Source of the DNA: an uncultured Lachnospiraceae bacterium
GTDB taxonomy: Bacteria > Bacillota > Clostridia > Lachnospirales > Lachnospiraceae
Direction: 5' to 3'
NCBI GenBank assembly: GCA_902493385.1
Contig: CABUPO010000001.1
Span: 310,001-374,000 of the forward strand
Length of the DNA stretch: 64,000 nt
This document shows, piece after piece, positions 1-8,620 of the stretch (the stretch's first letter is position 1; each line of letters opens with the position of its first letter). Position numbers and translations under genes: made by a program. The notes beneath the pieces are model-generated. The model had not been told where the DNA came from. It did not search any database and was given only the letters and a program-made list of their open reading frames with translations.

Positions 1-210
1 ATATACCAAAATAACCGCAAGCATAACCACAGAGACAGCGACTGTAACTGCCATCTTGCCTACCAGAAAGAAGTCAGCCTCGTAGCCGTTTGCAGAAAAC
101 CAGTCGTATTCTGAAAGACCGCAGTCCAGTACAACAAGCTGAACAATAAGCGGTATAATACACGCCGCAATTAATGATGGAATTATTTTATAAATATGGA
201 TTTTTTGCAT
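1..210 (-). CDS. Predicted membrane protein, N-terminal part only
   Basis: A leftward reading frame opens with ATG at 210, preceded by an AGAGGA ribosome binding site, and runs off the left edge after 70 codons. The product begins MQKIHIYKII and has two hydrophobic stretches (about residues 7-29 and 49-70) joined by a short, acidic, aromatic-rich loop. This fits the first two membrane spans of a polytopic protein. The loop pattern resembles O-antigen ligase-like or other uncharacterised Firmicute membrane proteins, but too little is present for a family call. It is divergent from the gene at 332, so the two share the 211-331 promoter region. Confidence 0.55.
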   Translation of the reverse strand, partial: MQKIHIYKIIPSLIAACIIPLIVQLVVLDCGLSEYDWFSANGYEADFFLVGKMAVTVAVSVVMLAVILVY

Positions 211-272
211 TATTATTCCTCTACACATGTAATACATATGCCATTATACAGGCTGACGGATAAAAATACAAG

Positions 273-301
273 TTGACAATACCAAAAAAGTAGAGTTTAA
301 T
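273..301 (+). promoter_or_regulatory. SigA-type promoter of the dehydratase/activase operon
   Basis: TTGACA at 273-278 and TTTAAT at 296-301 are separated by 17 bases, about 30 bases before the first gene of the rightward run. The ribosome binding site is GAGGAG just before the ATG at 332. This promoter could serve the whole series to sigH, because all later gaps are short. Confidence 0.7.
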
Positions 302-331
302 TATCTAAAATGAAGTTTACGAGGAGTACAG

Positions 332-1603
332 ATGGATAACGAATACACTAAAGTTGACTTTACAACAGATATGAAAAAGGAGTACCAGATTCTTGCACCG
401 GATATATTTCCCCTGCACATGAAGCTTGTGAAAAAAGTATTTGCATTATACGGATATAACTTTACAGTGCTTCATTATCAGGGAAAAAAAGTTATAGATA
501 CAGGACTGAAATATATTCATAACGATATGTGCTACCCTGCCATATGCTCCATTGGCCAGCAGTTATACGCTCTTACCTGCGGAGATTTCGACCCGCACAA
601 GGTTGCGCTTATACAATTTCAGACAGGCGGCGGCTGCCGTGCTTCTAATTATATTAAGCTTCTCAGAAAAGCTCTTAAGAATATGGGTATGGAATATGTG
701 CCGGTTATATCGCTGAGCTTTTCGGGAATGGAACAATACAGCGGCTTTAAACTGACCATCCCTATGCTTTACAAGGGACTTATGTCAATAGTATACGGCG
801 ATATGCTTATGCTGTTAAAGAATCAGGTTAAACCTTATGAAATTAACGCCGGAAGCACAGATGCGCTTGTCAACAAATGGGTTGACATTCTCACTGACCA
901 GTTTGAACACAATAAAGGTCTTTTTACGCGCGGAATGAAAAAAAACCTAAGCAAGATTGCAGGGGATTTTAATAATATTCCTGTTAAAAAGACTCCTAAG
1001 GTCAAAGTCGGTATAGTTGGAGAAATATATGTCAAATATTCGCCTTTCGGCAATAATAACCTTGAAGAATTCCTTGCGTCACAGGACTGTGAGGTCATGG
1101 TTCCGGGCGTTTTGGGATTTATACAATATACATTTAATACAAAGATTGAAGACCATACATTGTATGGAAGCAGTCTGTTTAGTCTCATTATAGGAAAGCT
1201 TTCCGAGAAAATGGCAGGACGAATCGAAAAGCTTATGACTGACGCACTGAAAATTTATCCTGAACTTACGTCTCCGTTGTCATTTAATGAGTTAAAGGAG
1301 CTTGCGGATACGGTAATCCACCGAGGCGTAAAGATGGGCGAGGGCTGGCTTCTTCCCGCTGAGATGGTTGAGCTTATCAGGCACGGCTACAATAATATAA
1401 TATGCGCCCAGCCGTTTGGCTGCCTTCCAAACCATATTGTCGGCAAGGGAGTTATCCGTACTTTAAAGGAGCTTTATCCATATTCCAACGTGTGCCCGAT
1501 AGATTATGACGCCGGAGCAACCGTAGTTAATCAGGAGAACAGAATCAAACTTATGCTGGCTGTTGCAAGAGAACAGCTTAAAGCAGACAATGAATCTGAC
1601 TAA
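332..1603 (+). CDS. 2-hydroxyacyl-CoA dehydratase (HgdB-like) family protein
   Basis: This 423-residue soluble protein resembles the 2-hydroxyglutaryl-CoA dehydratase D-component family (HgdB/FldB/BcrB fold), which holds a [4Fe-4S] cluster and receives electrons from an ATP-driven activase. Candidate cluster ligands are Cys67, Cys72, Cys83, Cys102, Cys358, Cys364 and Cys388; the C-terminal CAQPFGCLP motif is typical. The activase gene follows after 24 bases. In many Clostridia the two halves are fused in one protein of about 1400 residues with the activase part first; here they are separate and in reverse order. The substrate is unknown, and this stand-alone form is not an established fermentative dehydratase. 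The family call is firm; the reaction is not. Confidence 0.8.
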   Translation: MDNEYTKVDFTTDMKKEYQILAPDIFPLHMKLVKKVFALYGYNFTVLHYQGKKVIDTGLKYIHNDMCYPAICSIGQQLYALTCGDFDPHKVALIQFQTGGGCRASNYIKLLRKALKNMGMEYVPVISLSFSGMEQYSGFKLTIPMLYKGLMSIVYGDMLMLLKNQVKPYEINAGSTDALVNKWVDILTDQFEHNKGLFTRGMKKNLSKIAGDFNNIPVKKTPKVKVGIVGEIYVKYSPFGNNNLEEFLASQDCEVMVPGVLGFIQYTFNTKIEDHTLYGSSLFSLIIGKLSEKMAGRIEKLMTDALKIYPELTSPLSFNELKELADTVIHRGVKMGEGWLLPAEMVELIRHGYNNIICAQPFGCLPNHIVGKGVIRTLKELYPYSNVCPIDYDAGATVVNQENRIKLMLAVAREQLKADNESD

Positions 1604-1627
1604 TATATAAAGCAAAGGATGTTAACA

Positions 1628-4543
1628 GTGAAAAAGATAGGTCTTGACGTAGGATCAACAACAATCAAATGTGTTGTTCTTGATGACAACAATGAAATTA
1701 TATATTCTAATTATGAACGCCATATGTCGCGAATTGTTGAGATGACTCATACACTTTTGTGCAGAATAGACGAGATGTTTCCGAACGAGGATATGTCCGT
1801 CGTTATCTCAGGTTCCGCCGGAATGGGAATGGCGGCAGGAATAGGAATACCTTTTACACAGGAAGTATATGCGACAAGAACTGCCGTAAAGACATATCTT
1901 CCTGAAACTGACACAGTTATTGAGCTTGGCGGCGAGGATGCAAAGATACTTTTCCTTTCAGGCGGACTTGAAGTCAGAATGAACGGCAGCTGCGCCGGCG
2001 GAACCGGCGCGTTCATTGACCAGATGGCTTCGCTTATGGGCGTTTCTATTGAAGACGTCAACGGGCTGGCAGAGCAGCATGAAAAACTATACACTATTGC
2101 TTCAAGATGCGGCGTATTTGCAAAGACGGACATCCAGCCTCTTATCAATCAGGGCGCACGCATACCTGACATTGCTGCAAGCATACTTTACGCGGTAGTC
2201 AACCAGACCATCGGAGGTCTTGCACAGGGCCGGGAGATAAAAGGCAATATTGTATATCTTGGCGGTCCTCTTACATTTCTTCCTGAACTTAGAAAAAGCT
2301 TTGATGATGTCCTTAACATCAAAGGAACATGTCCTGATAATTCATTATATTATGTTGCAATCGGAGCGGCTCTTTCGCCTGACAACGAGGTGTTCAACCT
2401 TAAAGAGCTTGCCGCACGTATAGCTTCATATACATCAGGCGCCGGTTATGTAAGCTGTATGCCTTTATTTGAAAATGACACGCAGTATCAGGAATTTAAG
2501 GAAAGACACAGCCACGACTCTGATAACATCCATCAAATATCTGTTCCGAAAGATAAGATGTATCTTGGGATAGACGCAGGTTCTACCACTATTAAGGCTG
2601 TTCTCTGCGATGAAAACGGCAATATTTTCCGACAGAGCTATCAGCCTAACAGCGGCAATCCTGTTCCTCATATTCGTGAATTTCTAACCAAACTATATGA
2701 AGATTATCCTGATATTAACATAATCTCTTCCGCTGTTACCGGATATGGCGAAGACATTATTAAAAATGCGTTTAAAGTTGATTATGGAATAGTTGAAACC
2801 ATTGCACATTATACTGCGGCTAAAAGATTCAAGCCTGACGTTGATTTTATTATAGATATAGGCGGTCAGGACATCAAATGCTTCAAAATCCGCAATGGCG
2901 CTATTGACAATATATTTTTAAATGAAGCCTGTTCGTCCGGATGCGGTTCATTTCTTCAGACATTCGCCGGAGCTTTAAACTGCAGCATGGACCATTTTGC
3001 AGACTACGCGATAACCGCCGACAGACCGGTAGATCTTGGTTCAAGATGCACCGTATTTATGAACAGCTCGGTTAAGCAGGCTCAAAAAGAGGGCGCTTCC
3101 GTCAATAATATATTCGCAGGTCTGGCGATAAGCGTTGTTAAAAATGCGCTTTATAAGGTCATAAGGTGCGCCAGCGCCGACAGTCTTGGCCAAAACATTG
3201 TCGTTCAGGGCGGCACATTTTTAAACGACGCAGTTTTGCGCGCCTTTGAACAGGAAATAGGCAAAGATGTAATAAGACCGCATATAGCCGGAATTATGGG
3301 CGCTTACGGCGCCGCGCTGTACGCAATGGAACGCTCTAAGGGGCAGGGCAGAAGCTCTATACTTAATGCAGAAGAGCTTTCAGAATTTACACATGACGTT
3401 AAAGCAATAACATGTAACGGCTGCAATAACCACTGCCGTCTTACGATTAACACCTTCGGCGGCACAAGACGCTTTATTGCCGGAAACAGATGTGAAAAGC
3501 CTCTTAATATACAGACTAAAAAAGAGCATTATGATTTGTTTGATTACAAAAACATGCTTCTCAGTAAATACAGAAAAAATGAAATTGACCCCGGCAAAAA
3601 GACAATAGGTATTCCTATGTGTCTTAATATGTATGAGCTTTTGCCGTTTTGGCATACAATGTTTACAGAGCTTGGATTTAATGTTATTGTATCCCCTGCG
3701 TCAACACGCGAGCTTTTTATCGCCGGACAGCAGACAATTCCTTCTGATACGATATGCTTCCCGGCAAAGCTTGCACACGGACATATTGACGCGCTTATCA
3801 GGTCGGGATGCGATGCGGTATTCTATCCGTGCATGAGCTATAATTTTGACGAAGGACTTGGCGATAACCATTATAACTGTCCGGTCGTTGCATATTATCC
3901 TATAGTTATTAACGCCAACGTTAAATCGCTTAAGGATACTTTATTTATAAAAGACTTTGTCGGCATACACAGACGAAAGGATTTTCCTAAGCATTTTAAA
4001 AAGATTCTTTCCAGTTACGGCTTTTCATTTACACATAAGGAGATTTCTCATGCCGCAGACTGTGCATATGCCGAATACGAGCGTCATATGCATGACCTGC
4101 GCGCTAAAGCCGACGAATACCTTAAGCTTGCAGAAAACACAGGAATGCCGGTAATTGTACTTGCGGGACGCCCTTACCATATCGACCCTGAAGTGAATCA
4201 TGGCATTAACAGAATTATATGCAATCTCGGAGCCATTGTTCTTACCGAAGACAGTATAAGCAGCAAAGAAAGCAGATTTAATACAAACGTACTGAATCAG
4301 TGGACTTATCATTCAAGACTGTATGCGGCTGCAAAATATGTATCTGAACGCAAAGATATTAATATTAACCTTGTACAGCTCGTATCGTTTGGATGCGGAG
4401 TAGACGCTGTAACCTCTGACGAAACGCGTTCAATAATTGAGTCGGAGGATAAAATATATACACAGATAAAAATCGACGAAGTAACTAATACAGGCGCCGT
4501 AAGAATAAGACTCAGAAGTCTGTTTGCATTATTTGACAAATAA
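1628..4543 (+). CDS. Acyl-CoA dehydratase activase, two BadF/BcrA-type ATPase domains plus DUF2229
   Basis: The protein has two tandem ASKHA ATPase domains (residues about 1-255 and 310-570), each opening with a GxDxGSTTIK phosphate loop, then a C-terminal region of the DUF2229 type (about 620-900). Each ATPase domain has the cysteine pair that holds the inter-subunit [4Fe-4S] cluster in HgdC-type activases: SCAGG with RCGVF in the first, ACSSG with RCTVF in the second. The family couples ATP hydrolysis to low-potential electron transfer into a partner dehydratase, presumably the gene just upstream. I chose the GTG at 1628, 8 bases after an AAAGGA site, over an in-frame ATG at 1619 that overlaps that site. 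The substrate is unknown. Confidence 0.85.
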   Translation: MKKIGLDVGSTTIKCVVLDDNNEIIYSNYERHMSRIVEMTHTLLCRIDEMFPNEDMSVVISGSAGMGMAAGIGIPFTQEVYATRTAVKTYLPETDTVIELGGEDAKILFLSGGLEVRMNGSCAGGTGAFIDQMASLMGVSIEDVNGLAEQHEKLYTIASRCGVFAKTDIQPLINQGARIPDIAASILYAVVNQTIGGLAQGREIKGNIVYLGGPLTFLPELRKSFDDVLNIKGTCPDNSLYYVAIGAALSPDNEVFNLKELAARIASYTSGAGYVSCMPLFENDTQYQEFKERHSHDSDNIHQISVPKDKMYLGIDAGSTTIKAVLCDENGNIFRQSYQPNSGNPVPHIREFLTKLYEDYPDINIISSAVTGYGEDIIKNAFKVDYGIVETIAHYTAAKRFKPDVDFIIDIGGQDIKCFKIRNGAIDNIFLNEACSSGCGSFLQTFAGALNCSMDHFADYAITADRPVDLGSRCTVFMNSSVKQAQKEGASVNNIFAGLAISVVKNALYKVIRCASADSLGQNIVVQGGTFLNDAVLRAFEQEIGKDVIRPHIAGIMGAYGAALYAMERSKGQGRSSILNAEELSEFTHDVKAITCNGCNNHCRLTINTFGGTRRFIAGNRCEKPLNIQTKKEHYDLFDYKNMLLSKYRKNEIDPGKKTIGIPMCLNMYELLPFWHTMFTELGFNVIVSPASTRELFIAGQQTIPSDTICFPAKLAHGHIDALIRSGCDAVFYPCMSYNFDEGLGDNHYNCPVVAYYPIVINANVKSLKDTLFIKDFVGIHRRKDFPKHFKKILSSYGFSFTHKEISHAADCAYAEYERHMHDLRAKADEYLKLAENTGMPVIVLAGRPYHIDPEVNHGINRIICNLGAIVLTEDSISSKESRFNTNVLNQWTYHSRLYAAAKYVSERKDININLVQLVSFGCGVDAVTSDETRSIIESEDKIYTQIKIDEVTNTGAVRIRLRSLFALFDK

Positions 4544-4566
4544 GAATTATATATAGGAGGATAACG

Positions 4567-5964
4567 ATGAAGATATTTAATACCCTTAATAACCGCAAAG
4601 AGGAATTTGTGCCTATTGAGGAGGGCAGGGTCCGCATGTATGTATGCGGTCCGACCGTTTATAACTATATCCATATCGGAAACGCACGTCCGATGATTGT
4701 ATTTGATACGGTAAGAAGATATTTTGAATATAAAGGTTATAAGGTAAACTTTGTATCTAACTTTACTGACGTAGATGATAAAATCATAGCCAAAGCAAAC
4801 GAAGAGAATGTCGACGCCTCCGTTATAGCAGAACGTTACACAAAAGCCGCCATAGAAGATATGAACGGAATGAATGTAATGCCCGCAACTACACATCCAA
4901 AAGCAACAGAAGAGATTGACGGCATGATAGACATGATACAGACGCTTATAGACAAAGGATACGCTTACGAAAAAAACGGAACCGTATTTTACCGTACCCG
5001 TAGTTTTAAAGGCTATGGAAAGCTGTCCGGAAAAAATATAGACGACCTTGAAGCGGGAGCGCGCATTGCCGTCGATGACGACAAGGAAGACGCGATGGAC
5101 TTTGTTTTGTGGAAGCCTATGAAGCCAAACGAGCCTTACTGGGAATCACCCTGGGGCAAGGGCCGTCCGGGCTGGCATATCGAATGCTCGGTAATGAGCA
5201 ACAAATACCTTGGCAGACAGATTGATATCCACGCAGGCGGCGAGGACCTTATTTTCCCTCACCACGAAAATGAGATTGCCCAAAGCGAGGCTGCTAACGG
5301 CGTTAGTTTTTCCCGTTACTGGATGCACAATGCATTTCTTAATATTAACAACCATAAGATGTCCAAATCAGCCGGAAACTTCTTTACTGTAAAGGATATA
5401 GCGGAAAAATATCCTCTTTCCGTCCTCAGATTCTTTATGCTTAGCGCACATTACAGAAGTCCGCTTAATTTCAGCGACGCACTTATGGAGTCGGCGGGCG
5501 CTTCCCTCGACAGAATACAGACTGCAGTATTTAATTTATCACATCTGGCAAAATCGGCAGAAGAAAAAGAATACACTGAACAGGACAACGAATTTAAAAA
5601 GACGCTTTCCTCTCTCAAAAATAATTTTGAAGCTGCTATGGATGATGATTTCAATACTGCTGATGCGATTTCAGCTATATTTGAAATAGTCCGTAATTCC
5701 AATTCTTACCTTAATGCGGATAAGCCTTTATCTCTGATAAACGAAGCAAAAGACACTATAACTCTTCTATGCGGCATTCTTGGAATTGAATGCGAAAATG
5801 ATGAAGAGCTTCCTTCTGAGGATATAGAAAAACTTATTGAAGAAAGAAACGCGGCGCGTAAAGAACGCAATTTTGCACGTGCTGACGAGATTCGCGACGA
5901 GCTTTTGAAAAAGGGGATTGTTTTGGAAGATACAAGAGAAGGTGTAAGATGGAAAAGAATATAG
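4567..5964 (+). CDS. cysS: Cysteinyl-tRNA synthetase
   Basis: This class I aminoacyl-tRNA synthetase charges tRNA-Cys in the cytoplasm. At 465 residues it is the usual bacterial length. It shows the CGPTVYN start, the HIGNARP version of the HIGH motif, the zinc-site region (ECSVMS, then GGEDLIFPHHENE) and the KMSKSAGN loop. An AGGAGG site lies 7 bases before the ATG. The gene is followed with a 16-base overlap by Mini-RNase III, the same cysS-mrnC-rlmB-sigH order known from Bacillus subtilis (there with an extra gene before sigH), which supports the annotation of all four. Confidence 0.97.
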   Translation: MKIFNTLNNRKEEFVPIEEGRVRMYVCGPTVYNYIHIGNARPMIVFDTVRRYFEYKGYKVNFVSNFTDVDDKIIAKANEENVDASVIAERYTKAAIEDMNGMNVMPATTHPKATEEIDGMIDMIQTLIDKGYAYEKNGTVFYRTRSFKGYGKLSGKNIDDLEAGARIAVDDDKEDAMDFVLWKPMKPNEPYWESPWGKGRPGWHIECSVMSNKYLGRQIDIHAGGEDLIFPHHENEIAQSEAANGVSFSRYWMHNAFLNINNHKMSKSAGNFFTVKDIAEKYPLSVLRFFMLSAHYRSPLNFSDALMESAGASLDRIQTAVFNLSHLAKSAEEKEYTEQDNEFKKTLSSLKNNFEAAMDDDFNTADAISAIFEIVRNSNSYLNADKPLSLINEAKDTITLLCGILGIECENDEELPSEDIEKLIEERNAARKERNFARADEIRDELLKKGIVLEDTREGVRWKRI

Positions 5965-6392
5965 ACTCCCTTCCTGAACTTATATGCAGGGAATATTCAT
6001 TTAAGCATCATGACCCAAAATCATTATCACCTCTGACGCTTGCATTTATAGGCGATACGATTTTTGATTTGATTGTGCGTACAAGAGTTATAGAAAACGG
6101 CAACGCTCCTGTAAATAAGCTTCATCATACGGCGTCTTCACTTGTAAACGCTACAACACAGGCCGAAATGATGAGAAAAATCCTTCCTCTTCTTACAGAA
6201 GAAGAGGAACATATTTACAAACGCGGACGCAATGCCAAATCATATACTTCCGCCAAAAATGCAGGTATAACTGATTACCGCACAGCCACAGGCCTTGAAT
6301 CCTTACTCGGCTGGCTTTACCTGAGCGGCAATATGGAAAGAGTATATGAGCTTGTCTTTCCGCTTTTACATGATTATGAAACTCGTTTTTAA
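5949..6392 (+). CDS. mrnC: Mini-ribonuclease III
   Basis: At 147 residues this is the RNase III catalytic domain alone, without a double-stranded RNA-binding domain, as expected of Mini-III, which trims 23S rRNA ends in Firmicutes. The family signatures are GDTIFDL with the catalytic aspartate, NKLHHTASSLV, RGRNAKS and the ESLLGWLYL helix with the catalytic glutamate. The start overlaps the 3' end of cysS by 16 bases, which suggests translational coupling. Confidence 0.93.
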   Translation: MEKNIDSLPELICREYSFKHHDPKSLSPLTLAFIGDTIFDLIVRTRVIENGNAPVNKLHHTASSLVNATTQAEMMRKILPLLTEEEEHIYKRGRNAKSYTSAKNAGITDYRTATGLESLLGWLYLSGNMERVYELVFPLLHDYETRF

Positions 6393-6431
6393 ACTGCTGT
6401 CAAATATATTTAATTGTTTAAGGAGCAATTT

Positions 6432-7172
6432 ATGAGATATGAAGAGTCCGTATGCGAAGGCCGCAATCCTGTGCTTGAGGCGTTTCGCTCAAAAAAAACA
6501 ATAGACCGTTTGTTTATTCTTGACGGCTGCCACGACGGTCCGATACAGACTATTTTACGCGAAGCAAAAAAGACTGATACAATAATTAATTATGTCAAAA
6601 AGGAACGCCTTGATTCCATGTCCGAGACAGGAAAGCATCAGGGTGTAATAGCTTATCTTGCCGCGTATGAATATGCTTCGGTTTCAGATATACTTAAGGC
6701 CGCCGCTGATTCCGGCAGACCGCCTTTTATATTTATTCTTGACGGTATAGAAGACCCTCACAATCTCGGCGCAATAATAAGAACCGCTAATCTGTGCGGC
6801 GCACACGGCATAATTATTCCCAGACACGGCGCCTGCGGCCTGACCGCAACGGTTGCAAAAGCGTCAGCAGGAGCAATTAATTATACTCCTGTAGCCAAAG
6901 TTACCAACCTTTCAAAAACAATCGAAGAATTAAAAGAAAAAGGGCTTTGGTTCGTATGTGCCGACTCTGATGGCGAGGTAATGTATAATCTCAATCTGAC
7001 CGGTCCTTTGGGACTCGTTATTGGAAACGAGGGAAAAGGAGTAAGCAGGCTTGTTAAAAAGAACTGCGACTACATTGCCTCTATTCCGATGAAAGGTGAT
7101 ATTGACTCCCTTAACGCTTCTGTTGCCGCCGGTATTCTTGCATTTGAAGTAGTAAGACAGTCTTTTAAGTAA
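6432..7172 (+). CDS. rlmB: 23S rRNA (guanosine-2'-O-)-methyltransferase RlmB-like (SpoU/TrmH family)
   Basis: This SPOUT-class methyltransferase uses S-adenosylmethionine to 2'-O-methylate a ribose in structured RNA. The N-terminal substrate-binding domain (about residues 1-80, with EGRNPVLEAF) is followed by the knotted domain. Its motifs are LDGIEDPHNLGAIIRTA, GNEGKGVSRL and the SLNASVAAGI motif that forms the knot and cofactor pocket. The ATG at 6432 follows AAGGAG with good spacing; an upstream TTG at 6414 has no site. By synteny with B. subtilis yacO the target is probably G2251 of 23S rRNA, although TrmH-family members cannot be told apart by motif alone. Confidence 0.88.
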   Translation: MRYEESVCEGRNPVLEAFRSKKTIDRLFILDGCHDGPIQTILREAKKTDTIINYVKKERLDSMSETGKHQGVIAYLAAYEYASVSDILKAAADSGRPPFIFILDGIEDPHNLGAIIRTANLCGAHGIIIPRHGACGLTATVAKASAGAINYTPVAKVTNLSKTIEELKEKGLWFVCADSDGEVMYNLNLTGPLGLVIGNEGKGVSRLVKKNCDYIASIPMKGDIDSLNASVAAGILAFEVVRQSFK

Positions 7173-7201
7173 TTTTTACCCTGTTTGAAAGGATAACATT
7201 T

Positions 7202-7843
7202 ATGCGCTATTCGGATTATTTACAGATGGATGATGCTTCTCTGCTTGCAATAATCAAATCAGAATCAAGCGATTCTGATGCTGCGCTTGACATACTTCTA
7301 AAACGCCATAAAAAGCTTGTGCTTAATCAGGCCCATTCCTTGTACCTTATTGGCGCTGATAAGGAGGATCTGATACAGGAAGGCATGATAGGGCTGTACA
7401 AAGCCATACGCGAATATGACGACACACGCTCAGATACATTTACGGCATTTGCAGTTTTACTGATACAAAATCAGCTGATAAATGCTATAACTGCATATAA
7501 CCGCAAAAAATACCGGCCTCTTAACGATTCCGTGTCTCTTGACGCCCCAATCGTATCTTCTAACACAGACGAGGATATGCATGCGCTTATCGATATAATG
7601 GAAGCTCCTAATACATCCTCCAACCCTGAAGATTTTGTTATTGACAAAGAGAAGGTATCTATGATAGAATACGAACTTGGAAAACTGCTTAGCAGCTTTG
7701 AAAAATCTGTATATAATCTTTATCTCACAGGTATGGATTACAGACAGATTGCACAAAAGCTTGGCAAGACTCCAAAAGCCGTTGATAACGCAAGATGCCG
7801 TATCAAAGCAAAGCTTTCAAAGCTTCTTGATACTAAGAGCTAA
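7202..7843 (+). CDS. sigH: RNA polymerase sigma-H factor (sporulation/transition state)
   Basis: This 213-residue sigma-70 family protein has region 2 (IQEGMIGLYKAIREYD, core binding and -10 recognition) and a C-terminal helix-turn-helix region 4 (MDYRQIAQKLGKTPKAVDN). It has no region 1.1 or 3 domain. Size and the position directly behind cysS-mrnC-rlmB match SigH, which drives early sporulation and transition-state genes in Firmicutes. A GAAAGG site precedes the ATG. It is the last protein gene before a tRNA-Thr gene and a strand switch. An alternative SigH-like or SigI-like role cannot be excluded, but the synteny is strong. Confidence 0.92.
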   Translation: MRYSDYLQMDDASLLAIIKSESSDSDAALDILLKRHKKLVLNQAHSLYLIGADKEDLIQEGMIGLYKAIREYDDTRSDTFTAFAVLLIQNQLINAITAYNRKKYRPLNDSVSLDAPIVSSNTDEDMHALIDIMEAPNTSSNPEDFVIDKEKVSMIEYELGKLLSSFEKSVYNLYLTGMDYRQIAQKLGKTPKAVDNARCRIKAKLSKLLDTKS

Positions 7844-7857
7844 CAGGCGTCGCACAT

Positions 7858-7930
7858 GCTCTCGTAGCTCAGTCGGTAGAGCGTCCGCTTGGTAAGCGGG
7901 AGGTCAGCAGTTCAAGTCTGCCCGAGAGCT
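7858..7930 (+). tRNA. tRNA-Thr (anticodon GGT)
   Basis: The acceptor stem GCTCTCG pairs perfectly with CGAGAGC, with T as discriminator. D-arm GCTC/GAGC, anticodon stem TCCGC/GCGGG and a loop TTGGTAA give anticodon GGT (threonine, ACC/ACT). The T-loop is TTCAAGT. No CCA is encoded. It starts 14 bases after the sigH stop codon, so it may be read from the sigH transcript. Confidence 0.95.
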
Positions 7931-7946
7931 TAGCTTTACAGTTCAG

Positions 7947-8012
7947 CAGAAGAGAATAAGGATATCCGGTTACTCATACATGTATGGTACCGGATATCCT
8001 TATTCTCTTCTG
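7947..8012. repeat. Very long perfect hairpin between convergent transcripts
   Basis: Two 24-base arms (7947-7970 and 7989-8012) are exact reverse complements. A short asymmetric bulge follows, then a small tip helix around the palindrome CATACATGTATG. It lies between tRNA-Thr and the 3' end of ispF. Neither side has a T-run, so it is not a classic intrinsic terminator, although it may act as a two-way transcription block or RNase-processed 3' end. Each arm also contains the palindrome GGATATCC. Confidence 0.85.
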
Positions 8013-8053
8013 TCATTTACAAAGTTATTGCGTTTTCCTGTGCGTGACAGGAA

Positions 8054-8605
8054 TTATTGTACATTACCGCAGCCTGAACATCCGGCGCATCTGTTTTCCC
8101 TGTCAGAAGCTGCCGCCACATAATAATTATCCATCATATTATCAAGGAGACATACTGCATGTGCAGCTATTCCTTCCTCTTTACCTGTAAAGCCAAGTCC
8201 TTCCTCGGTAGTAGCCTTCACATTGACGCTGTCAGCATCTATATCAAGCGCTTCTGCAATATTATTCTTCATTGTATCGATATACGGTCTTATCTTAGGC
8301 CTTTGCGCTATTATAACACAGTCGATGTTGCCGACCATATACATCTTTTCCGAAAGCATATTCCCTACTTCCTTAAGCAGTGCGATGCTTGATGCACCTT
8401 CATACTTATCGTCCGAATCCGGAAACAGCGCTCCTATATCAGGCAGCCCAGCCGCGCCAAGAAGCGCGTCCATTACGGCATGTATCAGAACGTCTGCATC
8501 TGAATGTCCTAAAAGGCCAAGCTCATGCGGTATATCTACACCTCCGATAATAAGCTTCCTTCCTTTAACCAGCCTGTGGACGTCATATCCGCATCCTATC
8601 CTCAT
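8054..8605 (-). CDS. ispF: 2-C-methyl-D-erythritol 2,4-cyclodiphosphate synthase with Cys-rich tail
   Basis: This enzyme of the MEP isoprenoid pathway converts the CDP-methylerythritol 2-phosphate intermediate to the cyclic diphosphate. Metal ligands Asp8 and His10 (YDVHR) and His42 (LIHAVMDALLG) are present, as are the GLLGHSDADV and ATTEEGLGFTG motifs. The protein has 183 residues against about 157-160 for the family. The extra C-terminal part ends with a CAGCSGCG motif, three cysteines spaced CxxCxxC, which is odd for IspF. It lies 15 bases after a chorismate mutase-type gene and is probably co-transcribed with it. Confidence 0.95.
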   Translation of the reverse strand: MRIGCGYDVHRLVKGRKLIIGGVDIPHELGLLGHSDADVLIHAVMDALLGAAGLPDIGALFPDSDDKYEGASSIALLKEVGNMLSEKMYMVGNIDCVIIAQRPKIRPYIDTMKNNIAEALDIDADSVNVKATTEEGLGFTGKEEGIAAHAVCLLDNMMDNYYVAAASDRENRCAGCSGCGNVQ

Positions 8606-8620
8606 AGCAGTCCTCCAAAA

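Noticed and set aside
4309..4896. A 195-codon leftward frame spanning the activase/cysS junction
   Set aside because: It is rich in Ile, Tyr and Cys, lacks a ribosome binding site and runs antisense to two strongly supported genes.
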